A stretch of 43,209 nucleotides of DNA from assembly GCA_945860225.1 (NCBI GenBank), contig CAMAPT010000023.1, positions 1 to 43,209 of the forward strand. The letters are read 5' to 3'. The position numbers and the translations under genes are program-made. Source of the DNA: Chitinophaga pinensis (GTDB lineage Bacteria > Bacteroidota > Bacteroidia > B-17B0 > Aurantibacillaceae). The stretch's first letter is position 1. Each line of letters opens with the position of its first letter. This document shows, one piece after another, positions 32,722-40,823 of this stretch. The notes beneath the pieces are model-generated. The model worked only from the letters and a program-made list of their open reading frames with translations, made no database searches and had not been told where the DNA came from.

Positions 32722-33732
32722 TTATAGAGATAGTGTTGTATAATCACTCATGCTGACATCTAAAAATTTCCCTCTAACTTCAGCGCCTTCACCAATCATA
32801 CTATTGCAAATTACACTATTACTTAACTTAACATTGGATTGAATAATACTGTTTTTTATGACACCGTCATTAACAGTAGTATTAGATCCAAGAGAAACGT
32901 GTGGGCCTACAATTGAATTTTTGATAATAACATTATCTCCAATAAAACAAGGTTCAATGATAACGCTGTTTTCCGTTTTGATATTTTGGCCTTTGAGAAA
33001 TGCTTTATTTTTATCAAATTCTAGTATGCGTTGGTTGGTGTAAACAGTAGCATCTTTATTTCCACAATCCAACCATTCTGTTACTGTGCCCGGAGTAAAG
33101 TGAAGCCCTTTTTGCTTCATGTTTTCAAGAGCATTAGTCAACTGATATTCTCCTTTTTCTGTGATATGGTTATCTAATAAATGTTGTAATTCTTTCTTGA
33201 GATTATCGCCATCTTTAAAATAGTAAATACCTATGATGGCTAAATTGCTGACAAAGGTTTGAGGTTTTTCAATAAAATCAGTTATTATTCCCGAATCATT
33301 TAGTTTTACAACCCCAAATTGTCGAGGGTCTTCAATACTTTGCACCCAAATAACACCTTCCTGATTCGTATCCATCACAAAATCAGCTTTAAATAAAGTA
33401 TCCGCAAATGCTACTACCGTTTTACCTGAGATACTTTCTTTGGCACACATAATAGCATGTGCAGTTCCAAGGGCTTTTTCCTGATAATAGATAGATCCTT
33501 TGGCTCCATGATTTGCAGCAATATTTATTAGATGGTCTTCTACTTCTTTTCCAAAATCAGGTCCAATAACATAGGCTATTTCATCTATTTTTTCTCCACA
33601 AACCTTGGTAATATCTTCAACAAGTCTTTGTACAATTGGTTTTCCGGCAACATTTATTAATGGCTTAGGAACAGTAAGGGTATGAGGACGCATTCTTTTC
33701 CCTTTTCCTGCCATTGGTATAATAATTTTCAT
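32722..33732 (-). CDS. Sugar-phosphate nucleotidyltransferase with left-handed beta-helix
   Basis: A 336-residue enzyme. The N-terminal Rossmann-like domain has IIPMAGKGKRMRPHT and PKPLINVAGKPIV, the nucleotide-binding G-x-G-x-R and PKP blocks of the glucose-1-phosphate thymidylyl/uridylyl/mannose-1-phosphate guanylyltransferase group; VTEWLDCGN is also typical. Residues about 245-336 carry hexapeptide repeats (SVIIEP, NVIIKN, SIIQSNVKLSNS) of a left-handed beta-helix. The sugar and base cannot be told from the sequence. It may feed envelope glycan synthesis, consistent with the cell-envelope genes downstream in the same transcript. Confidence 0.9.
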   Translation of the reverse strand: MKIIIPMAGKGKRMRPHTLTVPKPLINVAGKPIVQRLVEDITKVCGEKIDEIAYVIGPDFGKEVEDHLINIAANHGAKGSIYYQEKALGTAHAIMCAKESISGKTVVAFADTLFKADFVMDTNQEGVIWVQSIEDPRQFGVVKLNDSGIITDFIEKPQTFVSNLAIIGIYYFKDGDNLKKELQHLLDNHITEKGEYQLTNALENMKQKGLHFTPGTVTEWLDCGNKDATVYTNQRILEFDKNKAFLKGQNIKTENSVIIEPCFIGDNVIIKNSIVGPHVSLGSNTTVNDGVIKNSIIQSNVKLSNSVICNSMIGEGAEVRGKFLDVSMSDYTTLSL

Positions 33733-33762
33733 GAGTTTAAGAATTCACTAAAAAAATGTAAA

Positions 33763-33770
33763 CAAATATA
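33763..33770 (-). promoter_or_regulatory. -7 box (TATATTTG) of the nucleotidyltransferase-TPR-DUF4292-EnvC operon
   Basis: An exact TAnnTTTG on the minus strand, 30 bases before the ATG at 33732. No clear -33 TTG. It lies in the 100-base gap after the SDR gene, where an operon start is expected. Confidence 0.4.
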
Positions 33771-33832
33771 ATATTAAAATAATGAGAATGACTTCTTGTA
33801 TAATTATGTAGCTGTTAAATAACTAAAAAGCT

Positions 33833-34621
33833 TTATAAACAACCAGTTCTGCCACCATCAACCGGTAAATTCACCCCATTAATATAGGAGGCTGCTGGAG
33901 AAGCTAAAAAAGCAACTGCATTGGCTATTTCTGTGGCATCCGCAAAACGGCCCATTGGAATTTCTGAAATCATTTCGTTAGAAACTGATTCTATGGCGTG
34001 TCCGGTTTTGGATGATTTATTTTCAATAATAGCTTGCAAACGCTGGGTAGAGGTAGCTCCAGGTAATACATTATTAACCGTAATATTGAATTTTCCTAAT
34101 TCATTAGCTAAGGTTTTGCTCCAATTAGCCACTGCAGCCCTTATGGTGTTTGAAACACCAAGGTTAGGTAATGGTTGTTTAACTGAGGTAGAAATAATAT
34201 TAATAATTCGACCGTATTTAGCAATTTTCATTCCCTCAATGCAAGCCTGTGCTAAAATATGATTACAAATTAGGTGATTGTTAAAGGCCGATAAAAAATC
34301 ATCCGTTTTTGCACTATGAACAGGGCCTGCAGGTGGGCCTCCTGTATTGTTTACTAAAATATTAACAATTGGTTGACGTTGTAAATAGGCTTCAACTATT
34401 TGTTTTAATTCAGATGGTTTACTGAAATCAACACACAAATAAGAGTGTAATTGACCAGCATTTGTACTCAATTCTTGTTTAGTGGCTTTTAATGCCTCTT
34501 CATTACGAGCTATGAGTGTAACATTGGCACCTAAAGCCGCTAATTCTAATGCGATAGCCTTACCGATACCTTGAGTGCTCCCGCAAACAATGGCTTGTTT
34601 ATGTCTTAAATCTAAATTCAT
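33833..34621 (-). CDS. SDR family protein lacking the YxxxK catalytic pair
   Basis: About 262 residues from ATG 34619-34621 (MNLDLRHKQAIVCGSTQGIG); an upstream in-frame ATG at 34670-34672 would add 17 residues and overlap tadA. The cofactor loop CGSTQGIG and the C-terminal PVDGGRTG are classical. However, the NNAG strand reads NNTGGPPAG, and where YxxxK is expected the protein has SNTIR (Ser at Tyr, Arg at Lys). This fits a divergent SDR branch rather than a broken gene, since the reading frame and length are intact. It starts five bases after the tadA stop codon. Confidence 0.87.
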   Translation of the reverse strand: MNLDLRHKQAIVCGSTQGIGKAIALELAALGANVTLIARNEEALKATKQELSTNAGQLHSYLCVDFSKPSELKQIVEAYLQRQPIVNILVNNTGGPPAGPVHSAKTDDFLSAFNNHLICNHILAQACIEGMKIAKYGRIINIISTSVKQPLPNLGVSNTIRAAVANWSKTLANELGKFNITVNNVLPGATSTQRLQAIIENKSSKTGHAIESVSNEMISEIPMGRFADATEIANAVAFLASPAASYINGVNLPVDGGRTGCL

Positions 34622-34626
34622 GTTTT

Positions 34627-35070
34627 TTATTTTCGTTTCAAAGCAAAAAAATCTTTTAATAATCTTGAACAATTATCTTCTAGTATTCCTTTCGTTACTA
34701 ATGTTTTAGGATGTAATACGTGTTGATTAATTTTGGAATAGCCTTTTTTATCATCATGAGCACCATATACAATTTTCGTAATATGGCTCCATTGTAAGGC
34801 GCCTGCACACATTAAACAAGGTTCTAAGGTTACATATAGTGTGCAATTGGTCAAATATTTGCCACCAATATAATTCGCAGCTGCAGTAATGGCCTGCATT
34901 TCAGCGTGTGCTGTAACATCGTTTAATCGCTCGGTGTAATTATGTGCTCTGGCTATGATTTGATTATTAGCAACAATGACGGCACCAACAGGAACTTCAT
35001 CTGCCTGAAAAGCTTTTTGGGCTTCTTTCAAGGCTTCGTTCATAAAATACTCGTCAGTGTATAATTCCAT
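34627..35070 (-). CDS. tadA: tRNA-specific adenosine deaminase TadA
   Basis: A 147-residue zinc deaminase that makes inosine at the wobble position of tRNA-Arg(ACG). The HAE motif (H55, E57) and PCLMC (Cys85, Cys88) form the zinc site; VPVGAVIV and TLYVTLEPCLMCAGAL are typical. The start is the ATG at 35068-35070; the frame extends to a TTG four codons earlier. It lies 63 bases downstream of gltX in the same direction and five bases before the SDR start, so gltX-tadA-SDR may be one transcript. Confidence 0.94.
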   Translation of the reverse strand: MELYTDEYFMNEALKEAQKAFQADEVPVGAVIVANNQIIARAHNYTERLNDVTAHAEMQAITAAANYIGGKYLTNCTLYVTLEPCLMCAGALQWSHITKIVYGAHDDKKGYSKINQHVLHPKTLVTKGILEDNCSRLLKDFFALKRK

Positions 35071-35133
35071 GTTGCTAGTCAATCAAATTCGATTAATGGC
35101 TTTTTTATGGTTTCTGTTAATAAATAATCTAAA

Positions 35134-36651
35134 CTATAATATACTTAATGATGCATTTAATCGGGCTATAACTTCCTCTTTTCCAAGTAAAGCGAGTAAA
35201 TCAAATAATTGCGCTCCTCCAGCCACGCCAGTTGTTAGTACACGCAATACCTGCATATCTAGTTTCCCAATTTCGGTTTGAGCTGTTTGAAAACAATCGT
35301 GCAACGTTTGAGAATCCCAATTGGAAATGGATTCGAATTTGACTGCCAATTTGGTAAACAGTTCTTTCGATTCATGATTCCATTTTTTTGTCATCACTTT
35401 TTCGTCATAACTATTGGGTGATATAAAAAAGTAGGAACCTAAATCAAAAAATTCTGTGATAAAATGCGCTTTTTCTTTAATCAACCTGCAAAATTCTACT
35501 ACAAATGCTTTTTCTTTGTGAATGCCTTTAGCTTCAAGTAAAGGAATAACCGCATCAGCTAATTGCTCATCAGTTTTCATTCGTAAATATTGTTGGTTAA
35601 ACCATTTGGTTTTTTCGGGATCAAATTTTGCCCCTGATTTATTAACGCGTTCAAACGAAAAATTGGAAATTAATTCTTCTTTGCTCATGATTTCACGATT
35701 ATCGCCTGGATTCCATCCTAATAATGCTAACATGTTTATAAAGGCATCAGGGGTAAATCCAGATTCTCTGTATCCTACATATTTTTCACCTGTACGTTCA
35801 TCAAACCAATCTAAGGGAAACATTGGTAAGCCGGATTTATCACGTTTAGATAATTTTCCATTTCCATCTGGTTTTAAAATTAATGGTAGATGCGCTAATT
35901 TCGGCATATCATGTTCTAATCCTAAATATCGATAAATTAAAATATGAGAGGGAGCACTTGGTAACCATTCTTCTCCTCTTACAGCATGTGATATTTTCAT
36001 TTCAATATCATCTACTATGTGCGCCAAGTGATAGGTTGGCATACCATCAGATTTTAATAATACTTTGTCGTCTACTTGACTTGAATTCACAGTAACCCAG
36101 CCACGAATAATATCGTGAAACCTAATTTCTTCATTACGAGGAACTTTTAATCTTACGACGTATGGCAACCCACTTTCGATGAGTTTTTTAACCTCATTTT
36201 CAGGTAAGGTTAATGAGTTTCGCATATTTTGACGGGTAACTGCATTATATTGCGGAGCGACTACTTTAGCAGCTTCTAATCGTTTTCGCATTTCATCCAA
36301 TTCTTCCGAAGTGTCAAAAGCGATGTATGCATGACCCGATGCTAATAATTGATCAGCATATTTTTTGTAAATGCCTAATTCTTTTCTTTCGCTCTGACGG
36401 TATGGGGCATAAGGACCATCTCCAAAACCAACACCCTCATTAGGTTCTATACCACACCATTTTAATGAATTTATAATATACTCTTCTGCACCGTTCACAT
36501 AACGTGTCTGATCTGTATCTTCAATACGAAGAACGAAATCTCCTCCGTGTTTTTTAGCAAATAAATAACTAAATAGGGCAGTACGAACGCCACCCATGTG
36601 CAAACCGCCAGTTGGACTTGGCGCAAAACGTAAACGAACTCTTTTTTCCAT
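35134..36651 (-). CDS. gltX: Glutamate-tRNA ligase
   Basis: A 505-residue class I aminoacyl-tRNA synthetase that charges tRNA-Glu. The HIGH motif reads HMGG (18-21) in APSPTGGLHMGGVRTAL and the KMSKS motif reads KLSKR near residue 270. RIEDTDQTR, GPYAPYRQSER and RGEEWLPSAPSHI are further landmarks. The C-terminal part is the helical anticodon-binding domain. Length is normal. A promoter-like site at 36658-36689 lies only six bases before the start codon. Confidence 0.97.
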   Translation of the reverse strand: MEKRVRLRFAPSPTGGLHMGGVRTALFSYLFAKKHGGDFVLRIEDTDQTRYVNGAEEYIINSLKWCGIEPNEGVGFGDGPYAPYRQSERKELGIYKKYADQLLASGHAYIAFDTSEELDEMRKRLEAAKVVAPQYNAVTRQNMRNSLTLPENEVKKLIESGLPYVVRLKVPRNEEIRFHDIIRGWVTVNSSQVDDKVLLKSDGMPTYHLAHIVDDIEMKISHAVRGEEWLPSAPSHILIYRYLGLEHDMPKLAHLPLILKPDGNGKLSKRDKSGLPMFPLDWFDERTGEKYVGYRESGFTPDAFINMLALLGWNPGDNREIMSKEELISNFSFERVNKSGAKFDPEKTKWFNQQYLRMKTDEQLADAVIPLLEAKGIHKEKAFVVEFCRLIKEKAHFITEFFDLGSYFFISPNSYDEKVMTKKWNHESKELFTKLAVKFESISNWDSQTLHDCFQTAQTEIGKLDMQVLRVLTTGVAGGAQLFDLLALLGKEEVIARLNASLSIL

Positions 36652-36657
36652 AGTCGA

Positions 36658-36689
36658 TAAATATACTAATTAACCTAAAAATAATGCAA
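36658..36689 (-). promoter_or_regulatory. Possible promoter abutting gltX
   Basis: On the minus strand TTG (36687-36689), a 21-base spacer, then TATATTTA (36658-36665), one mismatch to TAnnTTTG. Only six bases separate the box from the ATG, so the transcript would have little or no leader. Confidence 0.4.
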
Positions 36690-36733
36690 GTTAACTTTTG
36701 TATTTTTATCAAGACAAATGTCAATAAGGCGAA

Positions 36734-38686
36734 TTAACCTGTAATTTTAATGGAAGTTTTTTCTTTTAAAAAATCTAAAACGGTTTCCTCAATTTTATCT
36801 GCTGAAAACCCACATTCTTGGTATAATTCTATAGGTTCACCGTGATCAATAAATTGATCTGGTATTCCTAAACGCTTTACTTGAGCATGATAGCCGTTTT
36901 CGGACATGAATTCTAATATGGCACTACCAGCACCTCCAAGAATAGTTCCATCTTCTACGGTAATAATTTTTTTATAACGTGTAAAAACTTCATGTAACAT
37001 TTCCTCATCCAATGGTTTAGCAAAACGTAAATCATAATGAGCCGGCGTTATTCCTTCGGTTGCTAATTTTTCAATGGCCCTAGTTACAAAATTACCCGGA
37101 TGACCTAATGATAAAATGGCAATATGTTTACCATCTTTTAATTTCCTGCCTTTTCCAATTTCAAGTTTTTTGAACGGCGTTTTCCAATTAACCATAACGC
37201 CGTTTCCGCGAGGATAACGAATACTGAATGTGCCTTTTACTTCTTCTAATTGAGCAGTATACATTAAATTACGTAACTCTTCTTCGTTCATTGGAGCACT
37301 GACGATCATATTTGGAATGCAACGGAAATATGCTATATCAAAAGCTCCGTGATGAGTGGGGCCATCTGCTCCAGCAATTCCTCCTCTATCCAAGCATAAT
37401 ACTACTTTTAGGTTTTGCAGTGCAACGTCATGAATAACCTGATCATACGCTCGTTGCATAAATGAGGAGTAAATATTGCAAAATGGAATTAATCCCTGAG
37501 TTGCTAAGCCTGCACTAAAGGTTACAGCATGCTGTTCGGCAATACCTACATCAAATGCTCTATGTGGCATAGCTTTCATCATAATATTTAACGAACAACC
37601 ACTTGGCATAGCGGGTGTAATACCCATAATTTTTTCATTTATTTCTGCCAATTCTACAATGGTATGACCAAATACATCTTGATATTTTGGTGGTTGTGGT
37701 TCTTTTGGTACCACCTTGATGATTTCTCCGGTATTTTTATTGAATAAACCTGGCGAATGCCAAACGGTTTCATTTCCTTCTTCCGAAAATTTATAACCCT
37801 TACCTTTTTTGGTTAGTACATGTAAAATTTTAGGGCCTGGAATATCTTTCAAATCAGCCATTATTTTAGTCAAACGAACCACATCGTGACCATCAACTGG
37901 ACCGAAATAACGAAATTTTAATGATTCAAATAAGTTGCTTTGTTTAAGTAGAGATGTTTTAACCGCATTTTCTAACTTACTGGCAATTTCCTGAGCGTTG
38001 GGTCCAAATTTGCTTATTTTTCCTAATAAATCCCAAACCTTATCTTTGGTTTTATTATAGGTATGTGATGTCGTGATATCTGTTAAATAGTCTCTTAAAG
38101 CACCAACATTAGGGTCGATACTCATACAGTTATCATTTAATATCACTAACAAATTACTGTTGGATATGCCTGCATGATTTAAAGCCTCAAATGCTTGTCC
38201 GGCAGTCATAGAACCATCGCCAATAACAGCTATATGTTGTTTGTCTTTTAATCCTTTATATTGACTGGCAACAGCCATACCCAAAGCACCACCAATAGAC
38301 GTAGAAGAGTGACCAACGCCAAATGTGTCGTATTCACTTTCTGACCGCTTTGGAAAACCGCTAATGCCTTTATAAATTCTGTTGGTGTGAAATACATCGC
38401 GACGGCCGGTTATAATTTTATGACCATAAGCTTGGTGACCAACATCCCAAACTAATTGATCGTATGGTGTATTGAATATATAGTGCAGTGCGGTAGTTAA
38501 TTCTACAACACCCAATGATGCACCAAAATGCCCTCCTTTAACAGAAACGATATCGATGATAAATTGTCGTAATTCCGAACAAAATTGTTCTAATTCATCT
38601 TCTTTCAATTTTTTTAAGTCGGCAGGAGAATTTACCTTTGCCAATAATTCACCAGGGATAACGCCTGAACCTTTAACAATTTCCAT
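36734..38686 (-). CDS. dxs: 1-deoxy-D-xylulose-5-phosphate synthase
   Basis: A 650-residue thiamine-diphosphate enzyme, the first step of the MEP isoprenoid pathway (pyruvate plus glyceraldehyde-3-phosphate). VWDVGHQAYGHKI, the ThDP motif GDGSMTAGQAFEALNHAG...NDN (156-186), DVGIAEQHAVTFSAGLA and CLDRGGIAGADGPTHHGAFD are diagnostic, in the usual order: ThDP, Pyr-binding and transketolase C-terminal domains. ATG at 38684-38686 is the start; a GTG directly precedes it. A full consensus promoter ends five bases before this ATG. It supplies isoprenoids for menaquinone, which mqnC helps to build. Confidence 0.97.
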   Translation of the reverse strand: MEIVKGSGVIPGELLAKVNSPADLKKLKEDELEQFCSELRQFIIDIVSVKGGHFGASLGVVELTTALHYIFNTPYDQLVWDVGHQAYGHKIITGRRDVFHTNRIYKGISGFPKRSESEYDTFGVGHSSTSIGGALGMAVASQYKGLKDKQHIAVIGDGSMTAGQAFEALNHAGISNSNLLVILNDNCMSIDPNVGALRDYLTDITTSHTYNKTKDKVWDLLGKISKFGPNAQEIASKLENAVKTSLLKQSNLFESLKFRYFGPVDGHDVVRLTKIMADLKDIPGPKILHVLTKKGKGYKFSEEGNETVWHSPGLFNKNTGEIIKVVPKEPQPPKYQDVFGHTIVELAEINEKIMGITPAMPSGCSLNIMMKAMPHRAFDVGIAEQHAVTFSAGLATQGLIPFCNIYSSFMQRAYDQVIHDVALQNLKVVLCLDRGGIAGADGPTHHGAFDIAYFRCIPNMIVSAPMNEEELRNLMYTAQLEEVKGTFSIRYPRGNGVMVNWKTPFKKLEIGKGRKLKDGKHIAILSLGHPGNFVTRAIEKLATEGITPAHYDLRFAKPLDEEMLHEVFTRYKKIITVEDGTILGGAGSAILEFMSENGYHAQVKRLGIPDQFIDHGEPIELYQECGFSADKIEETVLDFLKEKTSIKITG

Positions 38687-38691
38687 CACAA

Positions 38692-38720
38692 CAAAGATAA
38701 GCTAATTTATTAATAGCAAA
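38692..38720 (-). promoter_or_regulatory. Promoter of dxs
   Basis: On the minus strand TTTG (38717-38720), a 17-base spacer and an exact TATCTTTG -7 box (38692-38699). Only five bases lie between the box and the ATG. The remainder of the gap up to 38959 is AT-rich with no gene or structure that I can see. Confidence 0.55.
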
Positions 38721-38959
38721 AAAACGGTTTTTTAAACCATTCGAGTGTTAATTGTTGAAACAAAATTTAAAACAAATAGTTTACTTGTTGATAGTTTATG
38801 TGATATTTCAATTCCAAATATCCAAATATATTCTTATTGAACCATAAGGTTATTTATTGTTTCATCAAATCTTAAAATTGTTAAAATCTTGTGAATTAAT
38901 TAAATAAATACCAAAATAATAGTTAGATTTTTCAGGTTTTTTTGTATAATATTGCAATA

Positions 38960-39364
38960 ATGAAAATTTTCAAATTACATACTATCATTTTTTTGCTTTT
39001 TGCCTTCCTGGTAAGCACACCTATGGTTTCTCAGGTTAGGGGCGGAAGAAAAAAAGAACATCGTAATCAGCGAGGTGGTGGTATGAAATTGTTTGGACCA
39101 AAAAGTAGGGGAAATGCTAACGCTTTTGCCAATAGAGGTAGAAATAAAAGTTTTTTAGCCAAAGTTTTTGGTCGCAAACCTAAAACTGGTTGGGTTTATA
39201 AGAAAACAAATCCTGGTTTGAAACAAACAAGAGAACAGGCTCAGCTATTTAGTCGTAATAGAACAAAAGCTAAGCGTTTTAATGACCGAGTTCTTGCTCA
39301 ACAAAACAGGAAGAGAACTGCAAATCGGGTGAGGGGTAGCTCAAGTTTTGGTAAACGTCGCTAA
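38960..39364 (+). CDS. Small, very basic exported protein
   Basis: A 134-residue protein from ATG 38960 (the frame opens six codons earlier with a TTG). A signal peptide (MKIFKLHTIIFLLFAFLVS, cut near VSQ) is followed by a mature part rich in Arg, Lys, Gly, Asn and Gln with few acidic residues (RGGRKKEHRNQRGGG, KAKRFNDRVLAQQNRKR). The predicted charge is strongly positive. There is no known domain. It could bind nucleic acid, lipopolysaccharide or peptidoglycan in the periplasm, but this is speculation. It ends in a strong terminator, which supports a real transcription unit. Confidence 0.75.
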   Translation: MKIFKLHTIIFLLFAFLVSTPMVSQVRGGRKKEHRNQRGGGMKLFGPKSRGNANAFANRGRNKSFLAKVFGRKPKTGWVYKKTNPGLKQTREQAQLFSRNRTKAKRFNDRVLAQQNRKRTANRVRGSSSFGKRR

Positions 39365-39390
39365 TAAATAATTTTTTAAACTTCATATTT

Positions 39391-39420
39391 AATCCTGCCT
39401 AATTAGGCAGGATTTTTTAT
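39391..39420 (+). terminator. Rho-independent terminator after the basic protein gene
   Basis: A stem AATCCTGCC with GGCAGGATT (39391-39399, 39406-39414) around a six-base loop, followed by a run of Ts. It separates the gene from purD. Confidence 0.85.
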
Positions 39421-39441
39421 TTTTACGTTTTATTCAAAATT

Positions 39442-40731
39442 ATGAACGTATTATTATTAGGATCAGGTGGCAGAGAACATGCTTTTGCCTGGAAATTAGC
39501 CCAAAGTAAACATTTGGAACATTTATATATAGCTCCTGGAAATGCCGGTACGGCAAATTGTGGTACAAATGTACCCATATCAGCGACAGATTTTGATGCC
39601 ATTAAAAACTTGGTATGGGAAAAGAATATTGATTTGGTATTAGTTGGTCCTGAAGATCCTCTTGTAAAAGGGATTCATGATTATTTTTTGCAAGATGATG
39701 TATTAAAAGAAATACCTGTCATTGGCCCTAAAAAAGATGGCGCTCAATTAGAAGGAAGCAAAGATTTTAGTAAACAATTTATGTTTAGGCATGGTATCCC
39801 AACGGCTAAATACAAAAGCTTTACAAAAGATACGATACAAGAAGGATTTGATTTTATTGATAGTTTAACTCCTCCCTATGTTTTAAAAGCCGATGGATTG
39901 GCCGCAGGAAAAGGCGTGTTAATTTTAAATGATTCTCAAATTGCCAAAGAAGAGCTACAAAACATGATTTTGAATGCTAAATTTGGACAGGCTGGTAATA
40001 CGGTAGTTATAGAAGAATTTTTGAAAGGGATTGAATTATCAGTATTTGTATTAACGGATGGAAAATCTTATAAAATATTACCGGCGGCAAAAGATTACAA
40101 GCGTATTGGTGTTGGTGATACTGGATTAAATACAGGCGGCATGGGAGCTGTTAGTCCGGTGCCATTTGCCAATGATGCCTTTATAAAAAAGGTAGAAGAA
40201 AAAATTGTGAAGCCTACCATAGATGGGTTAGTGAAAGACGGAATAGATTATCGAGGATTTATTTTTATAGGTTTAATGAATTGTGATGGAGAACCAAGTG
40301 TTATAGAGTATAATTGTAGAATGGGAGATCCTGAAACAGAAGTTGTGATTCCACGTATCGAATCAGATTTATTAGACTTATTGGAAGGAGTAGCAACTCA
40401 AACGTTACATCAAAAACAATGTATTATAAGCCCAGAGCTTGCAACAACTGTTGTACTTGTTTCGGGAGGTTATCCGGAGGAATATGAAAAAAATAAAATA
40501 GTTTCTGGATTACAACATATATCAACGGATAGTCTTATATTTCATTCAGGTACATCTTTAAAAAATCAAGATGTAGTTACAAATGGTGGACGGGTATTTG
40601 CGATTACATCTTTTGGAAAAACTATAGAGGAAGCCGTTTCAAAAAGTTTTAAAACAGCTGATTCAATTGATTATGATAAAAAATATTATCGTAATGATAT
40701 TGGTAAAGATTTAATGAATTGGGATAAATAA
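39442..40731 (+). CDS. purD: Phosphoribosylamine-glycine ligase
   Basis: A 429-residue ATP-grasp enzyme, second step of purine synthesis, joining glycine to phosphoribosylamine. The N-domain begins VLLLGSGGREHAFAWKLAQS, followed by LVLVGPEDPLVKGI. The ATP-grasp part has YVLKADGLAAGKGV, VVIEEFLKGIELSVFVL, GDTGLNTGGMGAVSP and EYNCRMGDPETEVV. Length is normal. Cytoplasmic and monocistronic: terminators lie on both sides. Confidence 0.97.
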   Translation: MNVLLLGSGGREHAFAWKLAQSKHLEHLYIAPGNAGTANCGTNVPISATDFDAIKNLVWEKNIDLVLVGPEDPLVKGIHDYFLQDDVLKEIPVIGPKKDGAQLEGSKDFSKQFMFRHGIPTAKYKSFTKDTIQEGFDFIDSLTPPYVLKADGLAAGKGVLILNDSQIAKEELQNMILNAKFGQAGNTVVIEEFLKGIELSVFVLTDGKSYKILPAAKDYKRIGVGDTGLNTGGMGAVSPVPFANDAFIKKVEEKIVKPTIDGLVKDGIDYRGFIFIGLMNCDGEPSVIEYNCRMGDPETEVVIPRIESDLLDLLEGVATQTLHQKQCIISPELATTVVLVSGGYPEEYEKNKIVSGLQHISTDSLIFHSGTSLKNQDVVTNGGRVFAITSFGKTIEEAVSKSFKTADSIDYDKKYYRNDIGKDLMNWDK

Positions 40732-40754
40732 TATGTGTAGTAGCATATAAATTG

Positions 40755-40793
40755 AAAAGGCTTTCTATTTTAGAAAGCCTTTTTGTTTTTTTC
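40755..40793 (+). terminator. Rho-independent terminator after purD
   Basis: A 13-bp perfect stem (40755-40767 with 40771-40783), a TTT loop and a T-rich tail. Confidence 0.88.
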
Positions 40794-40823
40794 GATATTA
40801 TGAATAAAATGCTATGACTTATT

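Noticed and set aside
35522-35935. A 137-codon open frame on the plus strand
   Set aside because: It is antisense to gltX, a certain gene, and has no family match that I recognise.
38721-38959. Possible non-coding RNA in the gap after the dxs promoter
   Set aside because: The DNA is AT-rich with no stable hairpin followed by Ts and no conserved motif that I can see.
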